Assembly: GCA_028280025.1 (NCBI GenBank)
Contig: JANQMO010000051.1
Location: 1-38,243, forward strand
DNA: 38,243 bases
Direction: 5' to 3'
DNA from: Chlorobium sp.
Lineage (GTDB): Bacteria; Bacteroidota; Chlorobiia; Chlorobiales; Chlorobiaceae
Each line of letters starts with the position of its first letter. Within the stretch, counting starts at the first letter, position 1. This document shows positions 7,909-14,980 of the stretch, piece after piece. Under the pieces are notes generated by a model. It had not been told where the DNA came from. It ran no database searches and saw only the letters and a program-made list of their open reading frames with translations. A program made the position numbers and the translations under genes.

Positions 7909-8083
7909 GGTAAAGTTCAAAGGGCAAAGGCAAAAGAGAAAATTGTTGAGTTGTTGATTTGTTGAATCGTTGAGTTGTTAGTGGAGTTGTTGAGCTGTTG
8001 ATTTGTTGCAATTGCGGACACATTGGAAGGCATTCTATAGGTCCTATAAGTCCTATGAGTCCTATAGGACCTATATAGTACAT
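7909..8083. repeat. Composite 9/8/7-bp repeat element, copy C
   Basis: 7-bp units GGTAAAG-TTCAAAG-GGCAAAG-GCAAAAG (7909-7936) are followed by an expanded 8-bp array of GTTGANTT type (7945-8012). Then come the linker CGGACACATTGGAAGGCATT and 9-bp units (about 8035-8076). This is the longest copy. It fills most of the 339-bp spacer between convergent recX and pyrH; no gene was seen there. Confidence 0.8.
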
Positions 8084-8105
8084 CGAACACCAATCACTAT
8101 CCTGG

Positions 8106-8132
8106 CTCCTGCGAGCCAGAGCGAGCTACTCC
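8106..8132. repeat. ACTCCTGCG mini-repeat
   Basis: CTCCTGCGAGC...GCGAGCTACTCC. The core GCGAGC is repeated directly rather than inverted, so this copy would not form the same hairpin. The edges match the other copies of the family. Confidence 0.5.
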
Positions 8133-8146
8133 TTACTCCCGATTCC

Positions 8147-8866
8147 TCACTCATTCCCCTTGTTCACGAGTGTTCCGATGTGATCTCCCTGGAGAAGCTT
8201 TACCAGGTTGCCTTCTACATTCATGTTCATAACGACAATGGGGAGAAGGTTTTCCCTGCAAAGTGTAATGGCGGTAAGATCCATGACTCTCAGGTTTTTT
8301 GTCAGGACGTCTATGTAGGAGATGCTCCGGTACATCTCTGCCGAGGGATTCTTCTCGGGGTCCGAACTGTAGACTCCATCGACACGGGTTCCCTTCACGA
8401 TAACATCCGCCTCGATTTCCACAGCGCGCAGTGACGCTGCTGTATCGGTCGTGAAATAGGGGTTACCGGTACCTGCCCCGAAGATCACTACCCTTCCTTT
8501 TTCAAGATGCCGGATAGCGCGCCTCCGGATAAACGGCTCGGCAACCTGCTCCATCTTGATTGCACTCATAAGCCGCGTGTACACTCCCTTTCGCTCAAGA
8601 GCATCCTGGAAAGCCAGGGAATTGACCACCGTCGCAAGCATCCCCATGTGATCGGCCTGGACCCGGTCCATTTCAGCAGCCGCAGCAGACAAACCGCGAA
8701 ATATATTGCCGCCGCCGATAACCAGGGCTATTTCGGCTCCCAGATCAACAGCCTTCTTCACCTCGTCCGCGTAGCGTTCTACAACCCGTGCATCGATTCC
8801 AAAGCCGCCTTCACCTGCCAGTGATTCACCGCTCAGTTTGAGCAAAATACGTTTGTACTGTACCAT
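8147..8866 (-). CDS. pyrH: UMP kinase
   Basis: A 239-aa bacterial uridylate kinase of the amino-acid-kinase fold, converting UMP and ATP to UDP and ADP in pyrimidine nucleotide synthesis; the active form is usually a hexamer. Visible family blocks are LLKLSGESLAG at the N-terminus, VIGGGNIFRG, the UMP-binding GMLATVVNSLAFQDAL, GAGTGNPYFTTDTAASLRA and DGVYSSDP. It sits directly downstream of tsf, a very widespread arrangement, but a terminator hairpin lies in the 62-bp gap. pyrH is therefore probably expressed partly by read-through or from its own promoter. Confidence 0.97.
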   Translation of the reverse strand: MVQYKRILLKLSGESLAGEGGFGIDARVVERYADEVKKAVDLGAEIALVIGGGNIFRGLSAAAAEMDRVQADHMGMLATVVNSLAFQDALERKGVYTRLMSAIKMEQVAEPFIRRRAIRHLEKGRVVIFGAGTGNPYFTTDTAASLRAVEIEADVIVKGTRVDGVYSSDPEKNPSAEMYRSISYIDVLTKNLRVMDLTAITLCRENLLPIVVMNMNVEGNLVKLLQGDHIGTLVNKGNE

Positions 8867-8892
8867 GAGTGCATCTCCCGGATATTTTCCGC

Positions 8893-8921
8893 CAAAAAAA
8901 AGCCCCGTATAAAACGAGGCC
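8893..8921 (-). terminator. Rho-independent terminator after tsf
   Basis: On the minus strand the stem GCCTCGT/ACGGGGC has a short TTTAT loop and is followed directly by eight T residues. It lies between the tsf stop codon and the pyrH start codon. Confidence 0.85.
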
Positions 8922-8928
8922 TTTCTAT

Positions 8929-9795
8929 TTACTCTCCCAACTGATATCTGAGGAAACTCTTTATCGTCGTTTGCAGGTCATGCTGTTTCCTGAAATCACT
9001 CAGCACATCCTGTACCTTGGTATTGCTGTCCTTGATAAACGCCTGCTCGAGAAGCACCACTTCCTGGTAATACTTTTCCAGACGGCCGACAACGATCTTG
9101 TCAACAAACTTCTCGGGTTTACCCTGGCTCAGTGCCTGCTGCCGATAGATTTCCTTTTCTTTATCGATGTATTCAGCGGGCACATCACCTCGCTCTACAA
9201 CAATCGGCGATGCTGCGGCAACCTGCATGGCGATGTCCTTGGCCAGGAGAACGGCTTCGGGAGTACTCTGTCCGGTCATTTCGACCATAGAGGCAAGTTT
9301 GGAACCAGGATGCACATATCCGGCAACAAGCCCGCCGTCTGCTTTGACATATCCCAGCCGCTTCAGCTCGATTTTTTCTCCGAGCTTGCCGGTCATGGTT
9401 TTTATCGCATCCTCGACCGGTTCGTCGGAGTAATCACTTCCAAGCTGAACAGTCATCATGGCGGAAGCAGAATCGACAGCATGATCGAGCGCAGTCTGAG
9501 CAATGGCTGCCGCAAACGCGGTAAAAACATCCCCCCTTGCAACGAAATCGGTCTCGCAGTTCAGTTCGAGAATAACACCCGCATCGGCAGCGTCATTGAC
9601 GTTAACAACGATAACACCTTCGCTTGCTTCGCGCTCGGCACGTTTTGCAGCAAGTGCAGCTCCTTTTTTACGAAGATATTCCATGGCTTTCTGCATGTCG
9701 CCGCCGGTTTCTTCCAGGGCTTTTTTGCAGTCCATCATGCCAACACCGGTTGTATCCCGCAACTCCTTAACCGTTTTTGCAGATATCTGACTCAT
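8929..9795 (-). CDS. tsf: Elongation factor Ts
   Basis: A 288-aa guanine nucleotide exchange factor for EF-Tu. The N-terminal UBA-like module contains the diagnostic VKELRDTTGVGMMDCKKAL. The core contains NCETDFVAR and the VHPGSKLASMVEM region, and the tail has LLEQAFIKDSNTKVQDVL. Length and layout are normal. It lies 35 bp after rpsB, and the two are cotranscribed in most bacteria. A strong terminator follows it. Confidence 0.98.
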   Translation of the reverse strand: MSQISAKTVKELRDTTGVGMMDCKKALEETGGDMQKAMEYLRKKGAALAAKRAEREASEGVIVVNVNDAADAGVILELNCETDFVARGDVFTAFAAAIAQTALDHAVDSASAMMTVQLGSDYSDEPVEDAIKTMTGKLGEKIELKRLGYVKADGGLVAGYVHPGSKLASMVEMTGQSTPEAVLLAKDIAMQVAAASPIVVERGDVPAEYIDKEKEIYRQQALSQGKPEKFVDKIVVGRLEKYYQEVVLLEQAFIKDSNTKVQDVLSDFRKQHDLQTTIKSFLRYQLGE

Positions 9796-9830
9796 TACGC
9801 TTGTCTATTGTTTAAATGGATAAGTACTGG

Positions 9831-10613
9831 TTACTCCTGAACATCTTCTTGGGGCGCTTCACCGACTTCCGCCTCAGCGGCTTCTTCGGCCTCGGCCATG
9901 GCTTCCTCCTCTTCAGACCGCTGCCGTGCGTTGAGGATTGCGTCAGCCACCCCTTTGACCATAAGCTCTATGGAACGAATAGCGTCATCGTTGGCGGGAA
10001 TAACGAAATCGACTTCTTCCGGATCGCAGTTGGTGTCGACAAGAGCAAAGATCGGAATACCGAGCGATCGGGCCTCCCTCACGGCGATGTGCTCCTTTTT
10101 GATATCCACGACAAAAAGAGCTGCCGGAAGCCGGGTCATCTCGGCGATACCGCCAAGTATCCTCACAAGTTTCTCCTTTTCGCGCATCAGCATCAGACGC
10201 TCTTTCTTGGTAATCATATCGAAGGTGCCGTCGGTCTCCATCCTGTCGATGGCATTCATCCTGCGGATGCTCTGGCGGATTGTCGAAAAGTTTGTGAGCA
10301 TGCCGCCAAGCCACCGTTCCGAAACGAAAGGCATTCCTGCCCGTTCGGCTTCCCCGGCAATAATCGACTTGGCCTGTTTTTTCGTCCCGACAAACATGAT
10401 CTCTTTTCCCGTCATGGCAATCGCCTCGATCGCCTTCATTGCCTCTTCGGCCATGACAAGGGTTTTTTTGAGATCGATGATGTGCACGCCGTTCTTCTCC
10501 ATGAAGATATACGGCTTCATCTTGGGACACCAGCGGCGTGCCAGGTGGCCGAAATGCACACCCGACCGAAGCATGTCTTCGAGCTGGAATCGTGATGCTG
10601 ATTGTGTCTGCAT
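9831..10613 (-). CDS. rpsB: 30S ribosomal protein S2
   Basis: A 260-aa S2 protein with the characteristic LRSGVHFGHLARRWCPKMKPYIF start, FVGTKKQAK, and RWLGGMLTNFSTIRQS. The final 30 or so residues are very acidic (many Glu and Ala), a tail seen in some phyla. The 178-bp gap to rpsI holds an AT-rich TATATTATATA stretch near 10733-10743 that could be a promoter -10 region, but no matching -35 was seen. rpsB leaders often carry autoregulatory RNA structure; I could not confirm one here. Confidence 0.98.
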   Translation of the reverse strand: MQTQSASRFQLEDMLRSGVHFGHLARRWCPKMKPYIFMEKNGVHIIDLKKTLVMAEEAMKAIEAIAMTGKEIMFVGTKKQAKSIIAGEAERAGMPFVSERWLGGMLTNFSTIRQSIRRMNAIDRMETDGTFDMITKKERLMLMREKEKLVRILGGIAEMTRLPAALFVVDIKKEHIAVREARSLGIPIFALVDTNCDPEEVDFVIPANDDAIRSIELMVKGVADAILNARQRSEEEEAMAEAEEAAEAEVGEAPQEDVQE

Positions 10614-10791
10614 AGCTTGTATTCAGTTGTACCTCTATCCTGCTTGTATCGTACGGAATCCGGCACTCACGCACCGGACACCACCGTACAACGTCCTCCG
10701 AACAACCGGATTAGCAGAATATGCGTTGTTATATAATATAGAATTCTTCGACTTACAGGTCTGCGACAGACTCTGGTGTGAACCTTGATCC

Positions 10792-11181
10792 TTAACGTTT
10801 CGAGAACTGGAACCTCTTACGAGCTTTCTTCTGTCCGTATTTTTTCCTCTCGACCATACGGGGATCCCTTGTCATCAACCTGTCTTTTCGGAACAGCTGT
10901 CGATTCTCATCGTCAATCTCGACAAGGGCTCTGGCGACTGCAAGGCTTATCGCCCCGGCCTGACCGCTGATACCGCCGCCCCTGACATTGACCTTGACAT
11001 CATAGTCCTCCTGTTTCCCGCTGAGCAAAAGGGGCTTGAGCGCTTCGCTGCGTTTGTACTCGTCTTTGAAATATTCTTCCACCGGACGCTTATTGACGGT
11101 CACGCTGCCCTTTCCCGGAGTAAGAAAAACCCTCGCTACCGACGTTTTTCTGCGGCCTACTGCATTGATAACCTCTTTCAT
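10792..11181 (-). CDS. rpsI: 30S ribosomal protein S9
   Basis: A 129-aa S9 protein. It shows AVGRRKTSVARVFLTPGKG at the start, VRGGGISGQAGAISLAVARAL in the middle, and the basic end KKYGQKKARKRFQFSKR that reaches the decoding site. It lies 13 bp after rplM, the near-universal pairing, and the two are clearly cotranscribed. Confidence 0.98.
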   Translation of the reverse strand: MKEVINAVGRRKTSVARVFLTPGKGSVTVNKRPVEEYFKDEYKRSEALKPLLLSGKQEDYDVKVNVRGGGISGQAGAISLAVARALVEIDDENRQLFRKDRLMTRDPRMVERKKYGQKKARKRFQFSKR

Positions 11182-11194
11182 GAACCTATTTTTA

Positions 11195-11644
11195 TTAGTT
11201 AACCTTCATTTCCACAGGACACTGCGCAGCATGAGGATGCTCTGGACCAGCATATACCTTGAGCTTCTTGAAAAGGGCTCTTCCAAGATTGTTGTGAGGA
11301 AGCATCCCCCATACAGCCTTTTCAACCACTTTTTCAGGGTTTTTCAGGAGAAGATCCTTTACGTTCTCGATTTTCACGCCGCCAGGATAGTTGGAATGAG
11401 AAAAATAGGTTTTCTGGTCAATCTTCCTGCCGCTCAGCCCTACTTTTCCGGCATTGGTTACAATGACAAAATCACCTGTATCGACATGCGGCGTAAACTG
11501 CGGCTTGTGTTTCCCGCGCAGCACTTTTGCTATTTCGCTTGCAAGACGGCCAAGCACCTTTCCTTCTGCATCAACGACATACCATTTACGCTCGATCTCT
11601 CCGGGCTTTGCCGAATACGTCTTGAAACTAATCGTCTTACTCAT
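11195..11644 (-). CDS. rplM: 50S ribosomal protein L13
   Basis: A 149-aa L13 protein with WYVVDAEGKVLGRLAS, HVDTGDFVIVTNAGKV, and GMLPHNNLGRALFKKLKVY. An upstream in-frame start at 11746 would add 34 non-conserved residues. The ATG at 11642-11644 (MSKTISFKTYSAKP) fits the family, and the promoter lies upstream of it, so the shorter form is annotated. First gene of the rplM-rpsI pair; divergent from der. Confidence 0.97.
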   Translation of the reverse strand: MSKTISFKTYSAKPGEIERKWYVVDAEGKVLGRLASEIAKVLRGKHKPQFTPHVDTGDFVIVTNAGKVGLSGRKIDQKTYFSHSNYPGGVKIENVKDLLLKNPEKVVEKAVWGMLPHNNLGRALFKKLKVYAGPEHPHAAQCPVEMKVN

Positions 11645-11716
11645 CCTCGAAGATTGTTTATCATTTCCAAAAAATCGTGTCAGGCAATGTAAATCATTTC
11701 GAATAATTCTACAAAC

Positions 11717-11746
11717 ATTATACCTTGCAAATCCAGTCCGCTGCAA
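11717..11746 (-). promoter_or_regulatory. Sigma-70-type promoter for rplM-rpsI
   Basis: Reading the minus strand, TTGCAG, an 18-bp spacer and a perfect TATAAT lie about 70 bp before the rplM start codon. It also excludes the longer rplM start, which would lie upstream of the transcription start. Confidence 0.65.
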
Positions 11747-11813
11747 GTCGGCTGGAAAGTGTAACCATTATGAGCCGGGAAACGGCCCCGGCCTTGAAGC
11801 AACTGTATCAACG

Positions 11814-13124
11814 ATGAAACCACTTGTCGCCCTTGTCGGCCGTCCCAATGTCGGGAAATCCACCCTTTTCAACAGGATCACACGAAGCAGGAGCGCCATT
11901 ACCGACAGTATGCCCGGCGTGACGAGAGACCGCCATATCGCACCTGCCGACTGGCTGGGCCGCCATTTCATGGTCATGGATACAGGCGGGTTCTGCCATG
12001 ACAAGGACACAATCAGCACTGCCATGCTCGAACAGACCCTCACTGCGATCCGGGAAGCCGATGTCATCCTCTTCCTGGTGGATGTACGTTCAGGGCTTGC
12101 CTATCTCGACCTCGACCTGAGCAGAATGCTGAAAAAAAACTTTCCGGATAAACCGGTCTACCTTGTGGTCAACAAGGTTGAAAGCCGGCAGCTTACCTTC
12201 GAGGCCGAAGAGTTCCGTAAAACCGGATTCAGCGACCCCTGGTTCATATCCGCCCGGGAAGGCACCGGTGTTGCCGACCTGCTTGACGAGGTCGTGGCTT
12301 CTTTCCCCGAGCATCACGATACTGAAAAGGAAGATGACACAACCAGGCTGGCGATCATCGGCCGCCCTAATGTTGGAAAATCCAGTTTCGTCAACGCTCT
12401 TCTCGGTACGGACCGCCATATTGTATCTGATATACCCGGAACGACAAGAGACGCCATCGACAGCAGCTTCAAACGGAACGGAAAGGATTTTCTTTTGATC
12501 GACACCGCCGGCCTCCGCAAACGCACCCGGATCGACAAAGGAATCGAGTTCTACAGTTCGCTGCGCACGGAACAGTCCATCGAGCGCTGTGATGTGGCCC
12601 TACTCCTGATCGATGCGACGCAGGGGCTCGAAAAACAGGACATCAGGATTGTCCAGATGGCTGTGGAAAAAAAGAAAGGAATACTGATACTCGTCAACAA
12701 ATGGGATATTGTCGAAAAAGATTCGAAAACAAGTAAACACTACAGCGACGGGATATATGACCAGATCGGCAGCCTTTCCTGGATACCGGTTCATTTTATA
12801 TCGGCACTCACCAGGAAAAATCTCTATAAAGCGATCGATACGGCGTATGATATTTCCCGTAACCGTCAAAAAACAATAAGCACCAGCGAGCTCAACAGAT
12901 TCCTGCAGGATGTCCTTCAGCAAACACCGCCCTCGTCGAAATCCGGCAGGGAACTGAAAATAAAATACATGACCCAGATCGGTGCCCCGTACCCGCTCTT
13001 TGCACTTTTCTGCAACAATCCCGAGCTTGTCCTCAGCAATTACAAACGCTTTCTCGAAAAAAAGCTCCGGCAGACCTTTGACTTTACCGGAGTTCCGGTT
13101 GTCATGCGTTACCGCCGGAAATAG
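11814..13124 (+). CDS. der: Ribosome-assembly GTPase Der (EngA)
   Basis: A 436-aa protein with two tandem GTPase domains and a KH-like C-terminal domain, acting in maturation of the 50S subunit. Domain 1 has GRPNVGKST (9-17), a switch with GVTRDR, DTGG, and NKVE in place of the usual NKxD. Domain 2 has GRPNVGKSS, GTTRDA, DTAG and NKWD. The KH domain includes LKIKYMTQIGAPYPLFALFCN. The frame is open back to 11454, but homology begins at MKPLVALVGRPN, so the ATG at 11814 is chosen; the extension overlaps rplM. The Glu in the base-recognition motif of domain 1 is a mild oddity. Confidence 0.95.
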   Translation: MKPLVALVGRPNVGKSTLFNRITRSRSAITDSMPGVTRDRHIAPADWLGRHFMVMDTGGFCHDKDTISTAMLEQTLTAIREADVILFLVDVRSGLAYLDLDLSRMLKKNFPDKPVYLVVNKVESRQLTFEAEEFRKTGFSDPWFISAREGTGVADLLDEVVASFPEHHDTEKEDDTTRLAIIGRPNVGKSSFVNALLGTDRHIVSDIPGTTRDAIDSSFKRNGKDFLLIDTAGLRKRTRIDKGIEFYSSLRTEQSIERCDVALLLIDATQGLEKQDIRIVQMAVEKKKGILILVNKWDIVEKDSKTSKHYSDGIYDQIGSLSWIPVHFISALTRKNLYKAIDTAYDISRNRQKTISTSELNRFLQDVLQQTPPSSKSGRELKIKYMTQIGAPYPLFALFCNNPELVLSNYKRFLEKKLRQTFDFTGVPVVMRYRRK

Positions 13125-13207
13125 AACATTTACCGGGAAATCCTGTAACACCATACTTTCAAAAAAAATCGTGCCACCTGAAACAAGACACTAAACAACA
13201 GACCATT

Positions 13208-14293
13208 ATGCCAGCTATAACAGAACAGCAGATTCTCAAGGCTCTTGAAAACGTCATCGATCCCGATCTGAAAAGAGACCTGGTCTCACTGAACATGATC
13301 AAGGATGTCTCCATTGACAACGACAACAACATCTCATTCAGCATCGAGCTTACAACACCTGCCTGCCCGATGAAGGAGCATTTCAAACAGGCCTGCACCA
13401 CCGCTATTCGGGATCATGTCCCTCATGCCGGCGAGATAACAATCGACCTTCCTGCCAAAGTCACCTCTGCACACAGCTGCGGGCATCACGGCGAAAAAGA
13501 AAATCCCCTTCCTGAGGTCAGAAACATTATCGCTGTCGCCTCGGGTAAAGGCGGTGTCGGCAAATCGACCGTCGCGGTCAACCTTGCCATCGGCCTTGCA
13601 ATGACTGGCGCAAAGGTGGGGCTGATCGATGCCGATCTCTACGGCCCGAGTATACCGACCATGTTCGGACTTGAAAACAAACGCCCTGAAATGGTGAACA
13701 AAAAAATCGTTCCTCTCGAAAAGCACGGCGTGAAACTGATGTCGATAGGGTTTCTCATAGAAAGTGACAATCCGGTCATCTGGAGGGGCCCCATGGCGTC
13801 TTCGGCTATCAAGCAGTTTGTCAGCGAGGTTACCTGGGGTGAACTGGACTATCTCGTGTTCGACCTGCCTCCGGGAACGGGTGACATTCAGCTCACCCTT
13901 GTGCAGACGCTTCCCGTCAATGGAGCAGTTATCGTCACCACGCCCCAGGATGTGGCCCTTTCCGATGTGGCAAAAGCGGTGACCATGTTCAGAAAAGTCA
14001 ACGTTCCGCTGCTGGGACTGATAGAAAACATGAGCTACTACCTTCTCCCTGACGGTTCAAAGGATTACATCTTCGGCAAGGGGGGCGGTGAGAAGTTCGC
14101 CAAAGCTCAGTGCATACCGCTGCTCGGCTCCATTCCGATTGGAGGCGTCGTCAGGGAAGGCGGCGATACCGGCGCACCGTTCATCATCGAACACCCCGAA
14201 AGCGAACCGGCACAAGCAATGAACAAGGCCGCCGCCGAGGTCGCCCGGCAGATATCCATCCAGAACGCCGCGGCCTGCGGGTGCGGGACTTGA
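13208..14293 (+). CDS. mrp: Mrp/NBP35-type Fe-S cluster carrier ATPase
   Basis: A 361-aa protein with an N-terminal MIP18/DUF59 domain (about 5-85, including TTPACPMKEH with Cys53) and a ParA-like ATPase domain with deviant Walker A GKGGVGKST at 113-121 and the DLPPGTGD motif. It delivers or assembles Fe-S clusters. The cluster-binding CxxC that follows ENMS in E. coli ApbC is missing (ENMSYYLLPDGSKDYIFG). This resembles the plastid HCF101/cyanobacterial type. A C-terminal CGCGT could offer cysteines instead. It lies 83 bp after der on the same strand and converges on an Nfu-type Fe-S scaffold gene. Confidence 0.92.
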   Translation: MPAITEQQILKALENVIDPDLKRDLVSLNMIKDVSIDNDNNISFSIELTTPACPMKEHFKQACTTAIRDHVPHAGEITIDLPAKVTSAHSCGHHGEKENPLPEVRNIIAVASGKGGVGKSTVAVNLAIGLAMTGAKVGLIDADLYGPSIPTMFGLENKRPEMVNKKIVPLEKHGVKLMSIGFLIESDNPVIWRGPMASSAIKQFVSEVTWGELDYLVFDLPPGTGDIQLTLVQTLPVNGAVIVTTPQDVALSDVAKAVTMFRKVNVPLLGLIENMSYYLLPDGSKDYIFGKGGGEKFAKAQCIPLLGSIPIGGVVREGGDTGAPFIIEHPESEPAQAMNKAAAEVARQISIQNAAACGCGT

Positions 14294-14350
14294 TTTCCAG
14301 GAGTAAGGAGAAGAATCGTGATTCGTGAATGGCGAATGGTGGGTGAGGTC

Positions 14351-14480
14351 ATTGATGGCCGATGTACTTATGGGACCTATAGGTCCTATAGGACTTATAG
14401 GACCTATATAATGCCTTCCAATGTATCCGCAACAAATCAACAGGATAACTGCTGGCTTATTTTTGCCTTTTGAATTTTGA
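14351..14480. repeat. Composite 9/8/7-bp repeat element, copy D
   Basis: 9-bp units (about 14368-14410) are followed by the linker AATGCCTTCCAATGTATCCG, an 8-bp remnant CAACAAATCAACAGG, and the tail TTTTTGCCTTTTG. It reads in the same sense as mrp and lies downstream of it. Most of the 300-bp spacer between mrp and the nfu-like gene is repeat DNA; no gene was seen. Confidence 0.8.
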
Positions 14481-14498
14481 CTTCCCTATCTTCCTCCG

Positions 14499-14530
14499 AT
14501 TACCCATTCCCGATTACCGAATACCGATTC
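14499..14530. repeat. Heptamer array (ATTACCG-like)
   Basis: Units ATTACCC, ATTCCCG, ATTACCG and AATACCG follow each other exactly and lead into the terminator. Confidence 0.65.
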
Positions 14531-14573
14531 AACAAAAGAGGCCGCCCTTCCGGGGCAGCCTCTTTTGTTTTTC
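14531..14573. terminator. Bidirectional terminator between mrp and nfu-like gene
   Basis: A long inverted repeat, AACAAAAGAGGC (14531-14542) and GCCTCTTTTGTT (14558-14569), has an inner GCCC/GGGG pairing and T-rich flanks on both sides. It can stop transcription of both convergent genes. Confidence 0.85.
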
Positions 14574-14593
14574 CGCCGTTTCCATGTCCGGAA

Positions 14594-14854
14594 TCATACC
14601 GACTCGACCCTTGTCACTTCAGGAATGGCTCTTTTGACAGCCTGTTCGACGCCTGCGCGGAGTGTCAGGGTGCTCATCGGACAGGAACCGCAAGCGCCCA
14701 GAAGCTTGACGTCGACAACCATATCTTTTGTAATTCCGACAAGCTGGCAGTCTCCGCCGTCGGCCTGCAGATATGGGCGTACTTCTTCAAGAGCCTTTAT
14801 GACCCTGTCATACAGCGGATCGGTATCGGGAAGGTAATCTTTCGTGGTAGTCAT
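14594..14854 (-). CDS. Nfu-type Fe-S cluster scaffold (NifU C-terminal domain)
   Basis: An 86-aa single-domain protein. The motif VRPYLQADGGDCQLVGI and the cluster-binding CGSC (Cys55, Cys58) define the NifU C-terminal/Nfu family, whose dimers carry a 4Fe-4S cluster for transfer to target proteins. It has no N-terminal extension, unlike NfuA or full NifU, and matches the small stand-alone form common in phototrophs. It is convergent with the Mrp carrier, so two Fe-S delivery genes share one terminator region. Confidence 0.93.
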   Translation of the reverse strand: MTTTKDYLPDTDPLYDRVIKALEEVRPYLQADGGDCQLVGITKDMVVDVKLLGACGSCPMSTLTLRAGVEQAVKRAIPEVTRVESV

Positions 14855-14941
14855 ATTACTGAATGTTTATATGCAAAAAATCCGCGGGAAGATAACCGCT
14901 TGACCTAATATGACCTGTCAGGGAGAAAAAACAAAATTGTT

Positions 14942-14980
14942 TTACCTGAATTGAGCGATTGTTGCAACGCTCAATCCAAG
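14942..14980. repeat. ACCTGAATTGAGCG palindromic element, copy 1
   Basis: The arms TTGAGCG (14951-14957) and CGCTCAA (14968-14974) flank ATTGTTGCAA. The right arm contains the ftsK stop codon (14971-14973). On the minus strand the hairpin is followed by T-rich DNA, so it may also terminate ftsK transcription. Confidence 0.65.

Noticed and set aside
7909..8083. CRISPR array
   Set aside because: The units are only 7-9 bp with no spacers of constant length, and no cas gene is present.
8869..10788. Long plus-strand frames opposite tsf and rpsB
   Set aside because: They are shadows of conserved ribosomal and translation genes, with biased low-complexity translations.
11454..11813. 120-residue N-terminal extension of Der
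   Set aside because: It overlaps rplM and its promoter region and has no homology; Der proteins begin just before the first P-loop.
14351..14412. Conserved peptide encoded by the 9-bp repeats
   Set aside because: The frame used differs between copies (Tyr-Arg pattern in A, B and F; Ile-Gly-Pro pattern in C and D), so protein coding is not the common factor.
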